Origin: Procambarus clarkii
Lineage: Eukaryota > Arthropoda > Malacostraca > Decapoda > Cambaridae
Direction: 5' to 3'
Assembly: GCF_040958095.1 (NCBI RefSeq)
Contig: NC_091237.1
Span: 14,300,364 to 14,364,363 of the forward strand
Length of the DNA: 64,000 nucleotides
The notes beneath the pieces were generated by a model. It searched no databases. It was not told the DNA's origin and saw only the letters and a list, made by a program, of their open reading frames with translations. The translations under genes were made by a program, and so were the position numbers. Positions 26,301-36,499 of the stretch are shown here, one piece after another (the stretch's first letter is position 1; each line of letters begins with the position of its first letter).

Positions 26301-26386
26301 CCAGATTCACGAAGGAGTTACACAAGCACTTACGAACCTGGGGCCAGATTCACGAAGCAGTTACGCAAGCACTTACGAACCTGGGG
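26301..26386. repeat. Two extra tandem copies of the MITE end
   Basis: CCAGATTCACGAAG.AGTTAC plus GCAAGCACTTACGAACCTGG is present at 26301 and 26344 with a 43-bp period. The third copy, at 26387, is the true end of the MITE. Confidence 0.85.
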
Positions 26387-26640
26387 CCAGATTCACGAAG
26401 CAGTTACGCAAACACTTACGGACCTGCACATCTTTTCTTAATGTTTGGCAGCTTAGTTTGCAATTATTAAACAGTTAATGAGCTCCGAAGCACCAGGAGG
26501 CTGTTTCTAACAATAACAACAGTTGATTGGGAAGTTTTCATGCTTGTAAACTGTTTAATAAATGTAACCAAAGCCGTCAAAGATTGAGGAAAGATGTACA
26601 CGTTCGTAAGTACTTGCGTAACTGCTTCGTGAATCTGGCC
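26387..26640. mobile_element. MITE-like inverted repeat element, copy 2
   Basis: Terminal inverted repeats of about 55-60 bp: left CCAGATTCACGAAGCAGTTA... and right ...TAACTGCTTCGTGAATCTGG. The interior of about 140 bp has no coding capacity. Copies at 20322 and 26641 share the interior. The family probably depended on a transposase supplied elsewhere. Confidence 0.85.
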
Positions 26641-26880
26641 GGAGGCTTCGTCAAGCATTATTACTTGCGAAACCGCTGCATCTTTCCCTAATCGAGGCAG
26701 CTCTTGGTTTAAGAGTTATGAAACCTTGAGACTACACATCTTCATAGATATTATTGTTATAAACCCCCTCGTAGTGCTTCGGAGATCATAAACTCTTAGA
26801 TAAATGTAAACAAGCCCTCCATGATTGACGAAAGATGAACAGGCTTCGTCCATACGTGATGACTCTTGCACAAGCAATAC
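26641..26880. mobile_element. MITE-like element, copy 3, diverged
   Basis: GAGGCTTCGTCAAGCATTA, GAAACCGCTGCATCTTTCCC and CGAAAGATGAACAGGCTTCG mark degenerate copies of the MITE ends. The interior TAAACTCTTAGATAAATGTA corresponds to that of 26387-26640. Confidence 0.6.
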
Positions 26881-26885
26881 ATATT

Positions 26886-27410
26886 TCTAACAACTTTTCC
26901 GCAAGAGGAAAAAATAAATGGCTAATGGAATTCAATATGGATAAGTGCCACATAGTGGAGTGCCTCATTTAATGTGCAAATGATATGAAAATACTCATAA
27001 GAAATCGGACATGAAAAGAGACTTATTGGGACTCTGGAGAGGAAACTGTCCCTAGAGTACCGCTTAATTTCAGAATTACATTCAAATACATAAGTGGAAT
27101 AAATGCTTATAAAACTATACATTTCATCACGTACGTGAGACCAAAATTAGACTATGCATTGTATCCAAATCTCACCAACAAAAAAATATATAAATTTCAA
27201 TAGAAAAATACAAATAAGTAACAAAAAAGAGGAGAATAGCCCAGATTTAGTATAGATAAGAAAGATGCCATGATCACCACATTCAAAATTTTAACAAGAA
27301 TTGACCGATTCGAAACAAGTAACTTTTCAAATCTTCAACATTGAGAACAACATTCAAATTTCCAAATAAAAATAAATGTTTTGTTCTTGATGAAAATATC
27401 GATTTGTTCT
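26886..27410 (+). mobile_element. CR1-like LINE, very decayed
   Basis: KWLMEFNMDKCHIVE (about 26918-26962) corresponds to the KW..KFN..KCKVM motif of the copy at 9075. RPKLDYALYPN (about 27142-27170) and a MITTFKILTRIDR-like stretch (27269-27310) follow. Many stops. Confidence 0.65.
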
Positions 27411-28180
27411 CGTGGTGTCAAATGAAATGTTCGTTTTTTTTTTTTTTTATGCAGAGTTCCAATTTACATGTTTACTAATAAAGAATCATGTTATAAGGTC
27501 CACCTCCCAATAGGAACTCGGTTTTAAGGTCCACCTCCACCCTACTGTGGTAACACTATTTAGAATTTATATTACTTATATATATTCTATATTTTTTGAA
27601 TATATAGTTATATTCTCTAACTTTATAGAATAAGTACAGAATTATCATGGAACAAATTTATTAATGTAATTTAAAAATAAAAATTACAGAAACACAAAAT
27701 AAGTTATTTATAACAAAAAAAATTTACAACAACAACAACAAATTTACAAAACCATTTATTTGCAACAAAAAATTTACAAAAAAATTTATTTACAAAAATA
27801 GTTGATTTCCAGCAAAATTATACACGAACTAATTAATTTAATTACAATATAAAATACAATAGCACTATAAAATACACAAGATTAAAAATACAGTTACATT
27901 TTGGGGTGAGATAAATTGCCTTTCAGGAATTGATGGAAAAGAGTTGATTAAAGACTGTAACCTTCCCCCTCTACCCTGTGGACTCAATTATGAACTGGGT
28001 CAAAGGTAGAGAGGAAGTTGATAGTACGGAGAGAAGAAGGAGAGGAGAGAAGAGAGTGAGAGAATGATGGAGGGAATTGAAGGAAGATAAGATATAATCA
28101 ACTAATACCTTGTTCCGACAGCAAGTAAATTAGGGTTAGGTCTGAGAGTATAGTGGACTGGATTGAGCTGGTCTAACTAT
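27411..28180. other. No gene seen; AT-rich
   Basis: Very A/T-rich from 27540 to 27900, with repeats of AATTTACAAAA/AACAAC. Confidence 0.5.
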
Positions 28181-28318
28181 CTACCTGTTAATGGCTCCGG
28201 GGATCACCGTCCCCGCGGCCCGGTCTCTGATCAGGCTTCCTGGTGTGGTGGTCTGGTGTACGCAGTTTCTCCCACCTTGACGTATGAGTCACAATCTAGT
28301 TGATCAGGTATCTTTGGG
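28181..28318 (-). mobile_element. Tail-B repeat, minus copy
   Basis: The reverse complement of the repeat at 29339-29506: GATACCTGATCAACTAG at the 28318 end and GACCGGGCCGCGGGGACGGT toward 28200. The middle is diverged. Confidence 0.65.
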
Positions 28319-28449
28319 GGGTTTATCAAGTTCTCTCTTGGACGACGTGAGAGGTCGGCTAATTGTACTCCTTATTGTGTATAGAGGAAGTGTTGTAAAG
28401 TCTTGGCCCTTGAGGCTATTTATCACCTCTGTCTGTCTGTCTCTCTGTC

Positions 28450-28486
<37 letters not shown>

Positions 28487-28559
28487 GATCGATTATCATT
28501 ATGCTTCCCATGTAACAAACTTTACTTCGTCTGGCGTATCTTAACGACTTCCATATATG
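28319..28559. other. No gene seen; CT/TCTG tract
   Basis: A (TCTG)n then (CT)n tract lies at about 28427-28486. Confidence 0.6.
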
Positions 28560-28955
28560 AATCTTTACGCCATCTTTGGAGGTATCTTTACGCCCTCTAG
28601 TGAGGTATCTTTACGCCCTCTAGTGAGGTATCTTTACGCCCTCTAGTGAGGTATCTTTACGCCATCTTTGGAGGTATCTTTACGCCATCTTTGGAGGTAT
28701 CTTTACGCCATCTTTGGAGGTATCTTTACGCCATCTTTGGAGGTATCTTTACGCCATCTTTGGAGGTATCTTTACGCCCTCTAGTGAGGTATCTTTACGC
28801 CCTCTAGTGAGGTATCTTTACGCCATCTTTGGAGGTATCTTTACGCCATCTTTGGAGGTATCTTTACGCCCTATAGTGAGGTATCTTTACGCCATCTTTG
28901 GAGGTATCTTTACGCCATCTTTGGAGGTATCTTTACGCCCTCTAGTGAGGTATGT
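28560..28955. repeat. 23-bp minisatellite with two unit types
   Basis: About 17 units of GGTATCTTTACGCC followed by either ATCTTTGGA or CTCTAGTGA. The two unit types occur in runs, the signature of segmental amplification. Confidence 0.9.
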
Positions 28956-29338
28956 AACGCATGTCACACTAGGTGGATGTGGCATGTGGATGACCAACCT
29001 AAGGAAGTGACCTTCAACCTGTCAGTGTTTACAGACGAGGCCAAACTAATGAAGGATTAACAAAAACAGAGGAGGACTGTAGAAAGTTACAGCGGAACTA
29101 ACAAACTCAAGGAGTGAGCAAACAAATGGATAATAGAGATTAAACACAACATGTGTAAGGTAATGAAGATTGGGGGAAGGGAGATGAAGATCAGAAGGTG
29201 CCTATACACCTTAAATGGAAGGAAACAAAGGGAAATCTGGGAATGGATGTAATTCCAAGACCAACACCAGAGGCACACATAAACAAGACAACATTGGCAG
29301 CATAGGCGACGCTGGCAAATATGAGAACATTGCCTGAT

Positions 29339-29506
29339 CAATTGCCTTGGATACCTGATCAACCAGGCTGTGACTCATACGTCAGGCTGCTAGCAGCCGC
29401 GTCCTACAGCCTGGTTGATCAGTTCAGCAACCAGGAGGCCTGGTCGACGACCGGGCCGCGGGGACGCTAAGCCCCGGAAGCACCTCAAGGTAACCTCAAG
29501 GTTGCT
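29339..29506 (+). mobile_element. Tail-B repeat inserted in a LINE
   Basis: It interrupts the LINE at 28985-30262. TTGC is present on both sides, a possible short target duplication. It begins with a perfect 16-bp inverted repeat (29356-29371 with 29406-29421, TGATCAACCAGGCTGT) enclosing a second palindrome (GGCTGCTAGCAGCC). It ends with the tail GGCCTGGTCGACGACCGGGC...CACCTCAAGGTAACCTCAAG shared with half of the SINE copies. Confidence 0.8.
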
Positions 29507-30116
29507 TAGAAACCTAAACAACGGCTCTTTCAAGGCAGTTTATGATCCCATATAAAAGCAAACTGAGATAAGCAGCACCGGCCCGGAATCCGCACCTCAT
29601 GAACCAGATAATCAAAAGTAAACAGGTTCAGAAGTTTGCATCATGATTAACCAGAAGTAAGAAGGCAAAGTAAAAATACTAAATCTTACGACCGTAGAGG
29701 AGGAAAAGAATCAGAGAGGGAATATGATCCTGGTATACAAAATGCTGAGGAAAATATTGAAGGTGGACACAGACAACCTCTTTAAAGTTAGAGCAATAGT
29801 ATCAGAGGAAATAGGTTGACGCCAGGAAAGTAAACGATGCGAAGAAATACAAAACAACCTCGTACCTGAAGGGCTGAACAACAAGTGGGATTCATAGAAA
29901 GAAAACGCAACGCAACCCGTTCTCGCACTTCCTTACTGTCAATATTGACTTATTAAATACGGGCATATGTGACATACTAAACATACTAGTTTACCTTGAA
30001 AAGCTTCATAGAAAACACCGACCTTACCTAACCTTCTTAGTATGTTAGGATAAGCATCTTATTGCTTTGTAATTACAATTATTACTTAACCTATACCTAT
30101 AATAGGTTAAGTAATA

Positions 30117-30168
30117 ATTATAGCCCGTGCTACTTGGAACTTTTTGTTCCGGGTAGCGAATCTTGAAC
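30117..30168 (-). repeat. CACGGGCT-type repeat, minus copy
   Basis: The reverse complement contains GGAACAAAAAGTTCCAAGTA plus GCACGGGCT, matching the repeats at 33405-33735. Confidence 0.65.
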
Positions 30169-30344
30169 AACTTAAACAACAGGTTCCACAAGTCTAGAGA
30201 CGGGGGGGGGGGGGTATAAAGAGCTAAACCTCACTACCTCGTAGCCACAGCAAGGTAATTACTACCGGGGAAGCACCCTCCAAGGCCCCGCCAACAATAT
30301 GACCATCCCACAAAAGCACAGCTGACCCAGTAACTCAGAGAGGA

Positions 30345-30475
30345 GGAGAATATTTACGGTGTTTTGAGGTAGTTGAGAGAGGGGGGGGGGTGGTGGGTAG
30401 TGGGGGGTGGGGGGGGGGATGGGTGCATTAGGTGGGGGGGGGATGGGTGCATGAGGTGGGGGGGGGGAGGAGTGT
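30345..30475. repeat. G-rich tract
   Basis: Runs of G with repeated GGGATGGGTGCAT.AGGTGG. Could form quadruplexes on the + strand. Confidence 0.7.
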
Positions 30476-30604
30476 GTAGTCGACCGCGCAAGTATTAACA
30501 GGTGACAATAAATCATGGAGAGATTATTACTAACTTTGGTCCCGGCCTGTAGATCGAGCCTTGATGTATATCATTAATCCACGCCAGCTGAGGCCAGGGG
30601 TCAG

Positions 30605-30605
30605 G

Positions 30606-30686
<81 letters not shown>

Positions 30687-30690
30687 GACT
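30605..30690. repeat. (GA)n microsatellite
   Basis: About 40 GA repeats with GGGA and GCGA changes. Confidence 0.9.
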
Positions 30691-30849
30691 GACTGACTTT
30701 AAATTTCGGAAAGAGACCAGAACTACAGTCTGAAAAACTTTTAACAAGCATAAAGCGGAGATGACATCTTCCCCCTGATGCGTGTCCTGGTCTAACAGCT
30801 CCATGTTTTACTTTAGTCTTGGCCTGACTGTGAGCTCCAGAAGTCTCTT

Positions 30850-31250
30850 GAGTGTGTGTGTAGTTACCAAGGTGTAGTTACAGGATGAGAGCTACGCTCG
30901 TGGTGTCCCGTCTTCCCAGTACTCTCTGTCGTATAACACATTGAAACTACTGACGATTTTGGCCTCTACCACCTTCTTACTTAACTTGTTCCTACAATCT
31001 TTTTGCGAAAGTGAATTTTCTTATATTTCCTCGGCAGCTTAGTTTAGTGTGCTTGAATCTATGACCTCTTGTTCTTGAAGTTCCAGGTCTCAGGAATTCT
31101 TCCATATTGATTTTGCCGATTCCCGTAACTATTTTGTACGTAGTGATCATATCGCCTTTTTTTCCTCTATCTTGTAGTTTTGGCATATTTGTTCCGGAAC
31201 TGAGAGACAAGAGCTACGTCTCCTCGTAGTTCTTGTCTTTCAAGTAGTGT
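30850..31250 (-). mobile_element. LINE family-2 3' fragment
   Basis: On the minus strand a KGDMITTYKIVTGIGKI stretch (about 31095-31165) and SRTRGHRFK give a CR1-like C-terminus. The tail GAGCGTAGCTCTCATCCTGT plus AACTACACC differs from the main family. Confidence 0.7.
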
Positions 31251-31253
31251 GTA

Positions 31254-31529
31254 ATCACCTAGTTGTACTCACCTAATTGTGCTTGCGAGGGTTGAGCTCT
31301 GGCTCTTTCGGCCAACCTCTCAACTGTCAGTCAATCAATGGATTTTTTCATATACATTACACACTCCAGGAAGCAGCCCGTAGCAACTGTCTAACTCTCA
31401 GGTACCTATTTACTGCTAGGTAACAGGGTGAAAGAAACTCTGCCCATTTGTTTCCGCCATAGCCGGGGATCGAACCCGGGCCACAGGACTACGTATCCAG
31501 CATGCTGTCCACTCAGCCACCAGGCGCTA
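31254..31529 (-). mobile_element. tRNA-Thr-type SINE, tail A
   Basis: The minus-strand head (31529 leftward) has GTGGCTGAGTGGACAGCATG (A-box region) and GGTTCGATCCCC (B box). The body and tail A follow (GCCGAAAGAGCCAGAGCTCA, GCACAATTAGGTGAGTACAA). The tRNA-like part is decayed. Confidence 0.85.
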
Positions 31530-32085
31530 GTGTGTGTGTGTATATATATGTGTGTGTGGGTGTGTTTAAGCCAAACACACACACACACACACACACACAC
31601 ATACGAAATTCGACCAATCACACATCTGCCCCGCGCCGCGGCGTCATTTTAGTCTGACCCCCCCCCCCCCCCCCACCTCCACCATTACAATGTCTGGAAC
31701 AAGATCGCGAAATGTGGCGCCCCCGCCTGGTGATGGAGCCCCTGGTGGTGGTGGCGGGTGAGACCAACATCACCAGGCCTGGTGTGTGGCCTGAGACAAC
31801 GGTTCTGGATGTGTAATGTGCTCGTGGAGTCTGTAATGACGCTGTTTGGAAAGTCTAATGTGCTTTAAAACACCATTTCTCCTTCCTTGAGTCTCCGTTT
31901 TCCTCCGGGTCGCGGAATTCCTGGAATCGCAAACGATTTTTATCCATATTGGAAATATAGTTTTCGTTATCATTTACGTTCTGAATGGGCTTGGGTAACT
32001 CTGCTCACACCCGAAGGTCCTGGGGTTCGATTCCCTGGCAGGAAAGAGAATGTTGGGCACGTTTCATTTTACCTTTATGTTTCAT
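31530..32085. other. No gene seen; GT/CA and poly-C
   Basis: (GT) and (CA) runs at 31530-31600 and a poly-C run at 31661-31674. No coding signal. Confidence 0.5.
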
Positions 32086-32328
32086 GAGAGCCGGTCGGCC
32101 GAGCGGACAGCACGCTGGACTTGTGATCCTGGGTTCGATCCCAGGCGCCGGCGAGAAACAATGGGCAGTTTCTTTCACCCTATGCCCCTGTTACCTAGCA
32201 GTAAAATAGGTACCTGGGTGTTAGTCAGCTGTCACGGGCTGCTTCCTGGGGGTGGAGGCCTGGTCGGGGACCGGGCCGCGGGGACACTAAAAAGCCCCGA
32301 AATCATCTCAAGATAACCTCAAGATACC
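32086..32328 (+). mobile_element. tRNA-Thr-type SINE, tail B, complete
   Basis: The head GAGCCGGTCGGCCGAGCGGA...CTTGTGA anticodon loop (TGT, Thr)...GGTTCGATCCC is followed by the body (CTAGCAGTAAAATAGGTACC) and tail B (GGACCGGGCCGCGGGGACAC, CATCTCAAGATAACC). The variable arm is deleted, so the head cannot be a functional tRNA. Confidence 0.9.
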
Positions 32329-32569
32329 TGATGCAGCTGTTCACCTAGCTGGGACTTTGATAAGCTTAAGCACAAGCTTCCTGTAGTCGATAGCGCGAAA
32401 GCAAAATAGATGATGAAATCACCAATAGAAATGGAAAGTGTGTGTGTTTATTTTCTATTTGTGTTCAGCAGAATCTCGCTAATATTAGCTCTTGGACCCC
32501 GCCTTTCTAACCAATCTATTTTTATATGAGGCAGGAGTCCCAGAGGTTGTTTGCCACTTGTTGATATCT

Positions 32570-32626
<57 letters not shown>

Positions 32627-33171
32627 CATCATTTGAAATGAGAATATGTTTAGAATGTTATATGTTCCCACGAGACGAGGAACTCAGAGCAGGTCGGAGG
32701 TGTGACTTAATACTACTGTGTGTGTGTGTCTATAGTGCAATCTTCCCTACCCTCACCGTGACCAACGTCCACCCCGCTCCCCCACTTACACAAAATCTAA
32801 CTATCAACAAGTGACAACCCGTGGGACCCCAGCCACTACTGTGAACCACCTTCGTCTCCCCCCAACCCTCAACACAGTCCCCAAGTTACACAGTGCAATA
32901 ATCCGTCTCCAACAAAGGTAAATAAGACATTCATATGCACAAAGTCGCGGCATTATATCTTGCTTTTGGCTATCGGGCTGCAGGCTCGGGGCTGGGTTCG
33001 CCCGGGAGTCCTCGCCCAGCCATTCAGGAGCCGGCTCTGGTAGCTCCACCCACCAATCACAAGCCGGGACAGATGAGTCCTGAGGCTCCCTTTATCCCCC
33101 AAGGATTGTGGAGTATCCTGTGGCAGAAATGCAACTACTGACATGATGATACACACAAATACATACATGTG

Positions 33172-33211
<40 letters not shown>

Positions 33212-33404
33212 TTCTTGTTTAGGGCTTCTATCCCTCTGCTTAGTGCTCTTGAATCTTGGTTTAATTGGAAGAGGATTTCTCCCAATGTCATCTTTGTTCG
33301 AGGTGAAGAAAAAGAAATAATTAACTGTAGAATATATTAAACTTATTAAAAATTTACACAACGTTTCGAACCTACATGGTTCATTCTCAAGTGAAGGGAT
33401 ATTG
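32329..33404. other. No gene seen; GT and TA microsatellites
   Basis: (GT)n at 32573-32625 and (TA)n at about 33173-33207. A minus-strand LINE-type tail lies near 32465-32515 (AGCTCTTGGACCCCGCC). Confidence 0.5.
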
Positions 33405-33735
33405 CTTGTTGTTGTTGTTTTAGATTCAGCTACAGGGAACAAAAGTTCCAAAGTAGCACGGGCTATGGTGAACCCGTTGTGTACTTAGCTGACACAGGAG
33501 TGGGGCTGTAACTGTGGGGATATTGCTGTTTGTTGTTGTTATAGATTCAGCTACTCGGAACAAGTTGCAAGTAGCACGGGCTATGGTGAGCCCGTAACTT
33601 ACCTGGCACAGGAGCGGGGCAAGTAGCACGGGCTATGGTGAGCCCGTAACTTACCTGGCACAGGAGCGGGGCAAGTTGCACGGGCTATGGTGAGCCCGTA
33701 GTGGACTTACCAGGCACAGGAGTGGTGTCGGGGAT
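33405..33735. repeat. About 52-bp tandem repeat (GTAGCACGGGCTATGGTGAG)
   Basis: Four to five units with GCACGGGCTATGGTGA.CCCGT, then ACTTACCTGGCACAGGAG. The first two units carry an extra leader AGATTCAGCTAC.GGAACAA. A single minus-strand copy is at 30117. Confidence 0.8.
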
Positions 33736-33829
33736 ATTGCTAGGCGTATTGGATTTATACCATTCGGGAGGTCAGGTGCATAAAACAAGAAGGTGAGGAG
33801 TAAATCGGAGTAAAGAGAAAATGAACCTT

Positions 33830-34273
33830 TTCCAGTTTCCTTGTGTGTTTTTTCAGTTGGGGACTCCATGATGGGGCGGCATACTCTAAGACTGGTCTTA
33901 CGTAGGCAGTGTAAAGTTACTTAAATGCCTTCTTAATTAGGTTTCTGAATTACGTTCTAACTTTTGCCAGTGTAGAGTACGCTGCTGTCGTTATCCTGTT
34001 TATATGTGCCTCTGGAGTTAGATTAGATGTTACGTCCACGCCCAGGTCTCTTTCTCGAATCATCACAGGTAGACAGTTCCCCTTCATTGTATACTGTCCC
34101 TTTGGCCTCCTGTCACCTAATCCCATTTCCATAACTTTACATTTGCTCGTGTTGAACTCCAGTAGCTATTTCTCTGACCATCTCTGCAACCTGTTTAAGT
34201 CCTCTTGGAAGATCCTACAATCCTCGTATGTCACAACGTGTCTCGTTAATTTTGCGTCATCCGCGAATATATA
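33830..34273 (-). mobile_element. CR1-like LINE fragment
   Basis: On the minus strand, FADDAKLTRHV-like sequence from 34273 leads to MEMGLGDRRPKGQY, RDLGVDVTSNLTPEAHINRI and TLAKVRT. The 3' part is missing. It directly abuts the SINE at 34274. Confidence 0.7.
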
Positions 34274-34555
34274 TATTCACCTAGTTGTGCTTGCGGGGGT
34301 TGAGTTCTGCTCTTTCGGCCCGTCTCTTAACTGTCAATCAATCAACTGTTACTATTTTTTTTCACACACACTCAAACACACCCCCAGGAAGCAGCCCGTA
34401 ACAGCTGTCTAACTCCCAGGTACCTATTTACTGCTAGGTAACAGGAGCATCAGGGTGAAAGAAACTCTGCCCATCTGTTTCCGCCGGCGCCGGGATTGAA
34501 CCCGGACCCTAGGATTACGAGTCCTAAGCGCCGTCCACTCAGCCACAGGCCCCCC
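34274..34555 (-). mobile_element. tRNA-Thr-type SINE, tail A
   Basis: Complete arrangement on the minus strand: decayed tRNA head at 34555-34485 (GGCTGAGTGGACGGCGCTTA, GGTTCAATCCC), body, CA/poly(A) spacer, then tail A (CGGGCCGAAAGAGCAGAACT, GCACAACTAGGTGAATATAT). Confidence 0.85.
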
Positions 34556-35139
34556 TTGTGTGTGTCTGGGTGTGAATGTGTCTCAATCAATAATTACGAA
34601 AGGAAGTGAAAAAGTAAATTTCCGAGCACTTTCGTATCCAATTCAACACATCTCTGGAAGTACTAACAAGATGCATTGAATGTGTACCTGGAATTAAGGC
34701 AGTGGAAAACAACTTACAGGAACAAAGTCAACATAGGAGGATATCTAGTTGGCCCTGTTACTAATTTTCCCCAATGGAAATAGTTGCCCAATAATCTATT
34801 TTAGTTATAACTGAATAATTTACAAAATGCTACGAGAAAAATGTCATTCATATTATATAAGGTAAACTCCCAATATATACAATTATATACATGCGTTATT
34901 CTCTGCATTATTTTCGAGGTTAGGCTGCAAGCTGAAGCTCAGCCGGAAAGAATAATTCATTTATATTTTTGCTTCGTGTTTTTAGGGTTAGACAATCCTG
35001 TTTTATTAGTTTGTCACCATGATGCACAAGCCTATGGCAAAATATTGCCACGAATTTATGTTAAAATAATCACTGAATCTAAATGGCTCATGTTAATTTT
35101 CCTTTGCGTTAGGAAAGGTTAAAATTTCGGATTGTGTGT
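34556..35139. other. No gene seen
   Basis: No coding signal or recognisable repeat. Confidence 0.4.
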
Positions 35140-35385
35140 TTGTTCGGGGATATTTTTGTGTTTGTGTACTGGTGGGTGTTGGTGGATATTTTTGTGTTTG
35201 TGTACTGGTGGGTGTTGGTGGATATTTTTGTGTGTTTGTGTACTGGTGGGTGTTGGTGGATATTTTTGTGTGTTTGTGTACTGGTGGGTGTTGGTGGATA
35301 TTTTTGTGTGTTTGTGTACTGGTGGGTGTGGGTGGATATTTTTCTGTTTGTGTACTGGTGGGTGTTGGGGCGATATTTTTCTGCT
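35140..35385. repeat. 36-38 bp minisatellite
   Basis: Six to seven units of GTTGGTGGATATTTTTGTGT plus TTGTGTACTGGTGGGT, with a GT-length polymorphism of two bases. Confidence 0.88.
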
Positions 35386-35452
35386 TTGATTTGTTTGTGC
35401 ATTTGTATTGTGTCCTCGTAATGTGGCAAAGTCGTGTTTGTTGATGGCGCAC

Positions 35453-36016
35453 ACCTAGTTGTGCTTGCGGGGGTTGAGCTCTGGCTCTTTGGTCCCGCCT
35501 CTCAACCATCAATCAACAGGTGTACAGGTTCCTGATACCTATTGGGCTCTATCATATCTCCACTTGAAACTGTGTATGGAGTCAGCCTCCACCACATCAC
35601 TTCCTAATGCATTCCATTTGTCAACCACTCTCGACACTAAAAAAGTTCTTTCTAATATCTCTGTGGCTCATTTGGGCACTCAGTTTCCACCTGTGTCCCC
35701 TAGTGCGTGTGCCCCTTGTGTTAAATAACCTGTCTTTATCTACCCTGTCGATTCCCTTGGGGATCTTGAATGTGGTGATCATGTCCCCCCTAACTCTTCT
35801 GTCTTCCAACGAAGTGAGGTTTAATTCCCGTATTCTCTCCTCGTAGCCCATTCCTCTCAGCTCGGGTACTAGTCTGGTGGCAAACCTTTGAACCTTTTTC
35901 AGTTTAGTCTTATCCTTGACTAGATATGGACTCCATGCTGGAGCCGCATACTCCAGGATTGGTCTGACATATGTGGTACATAATATTCTGAAAGATTCCT
36001 TACACAAGTTTCTTGT
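35453..36016 (-). mobile_element. CR1-like LINE, 5'-truncated
   Basis: On the minus strand: NLCKESFRILCTTYVRPILEY (first 20: NLCKESFRILCTTYVRPILE), KLKKVQRFATRLVPELRGMG, LEDRRVRGDMITTFKI, TRGHRWKLS and then a frameshift near 35636. The UTR and tail (GCAAGCACAACTAGGTGTGC) match the family at 9075. An inverted repeat at the 5' edge (CTTACACAAG/CTTGTGTAAG) marks the junction, followed by (GT)n at about 36050-36082. Confidence 0.8.
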
Positions 36017-36047
36017 GTAAGGAAATGTGTCTTGTAAGGGAGGTGTC

Positions 36048-36085
<38 letters not shown>

Positions 36086-36499
36086 ACCTCTGTGTGTGTG
36101 ACGCGCGATGATTATTACAGCTATGGCGTGTGTTACGTGCCTTCTGTGACGGCTGTAACACGGAACCCCCACGCCTCCTCATAACGAGCAAGTAACGCAT
36201 GCGGTAACAACAGAACTGCAGGAGTGTCCATGCGGCAATGACCTGTCTCTCTCCGCCCCTATAATTACATGCAAATTTTATGCTATCATACACACGTATG
36301 TTGAACTAGCTCGCTTGACGCGTTAATTGTTTCGTGAGCGTCGTTGCGTGTGTTGCAACTCTCTCTCTCTTCTTCTCCTTCTGCAACAGTCATTAAAACC
36401 TTATCTGAGACCCGGAGCGAAATATGATTAAATAATCTATTAGAAAACACAGGAGTTTGGCGCATTTTGTTAAGTACAACGCCTTATCCGCCGGTGTTA

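Larger units (their letters stand above)
28985..30262 (+). mobile_element. CR1-like LINE, decayed, with nested insertion
   Basis: From about 29015 the + strand has LSVFTDEAKLMKD (the FADD region, V/A and D/E changes), KWIIEIKHNMCKVMKI, then HI..T.LAA...ANMR, then the insertion at 29339-29506, then sequence matching 12975-13552 and a tail ATAAAGAGCTAAACCTCACT. Numerous stops. The minus-strand CACGGGCT repeat lies inside at 30117-30168. Confidence 0.7.
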
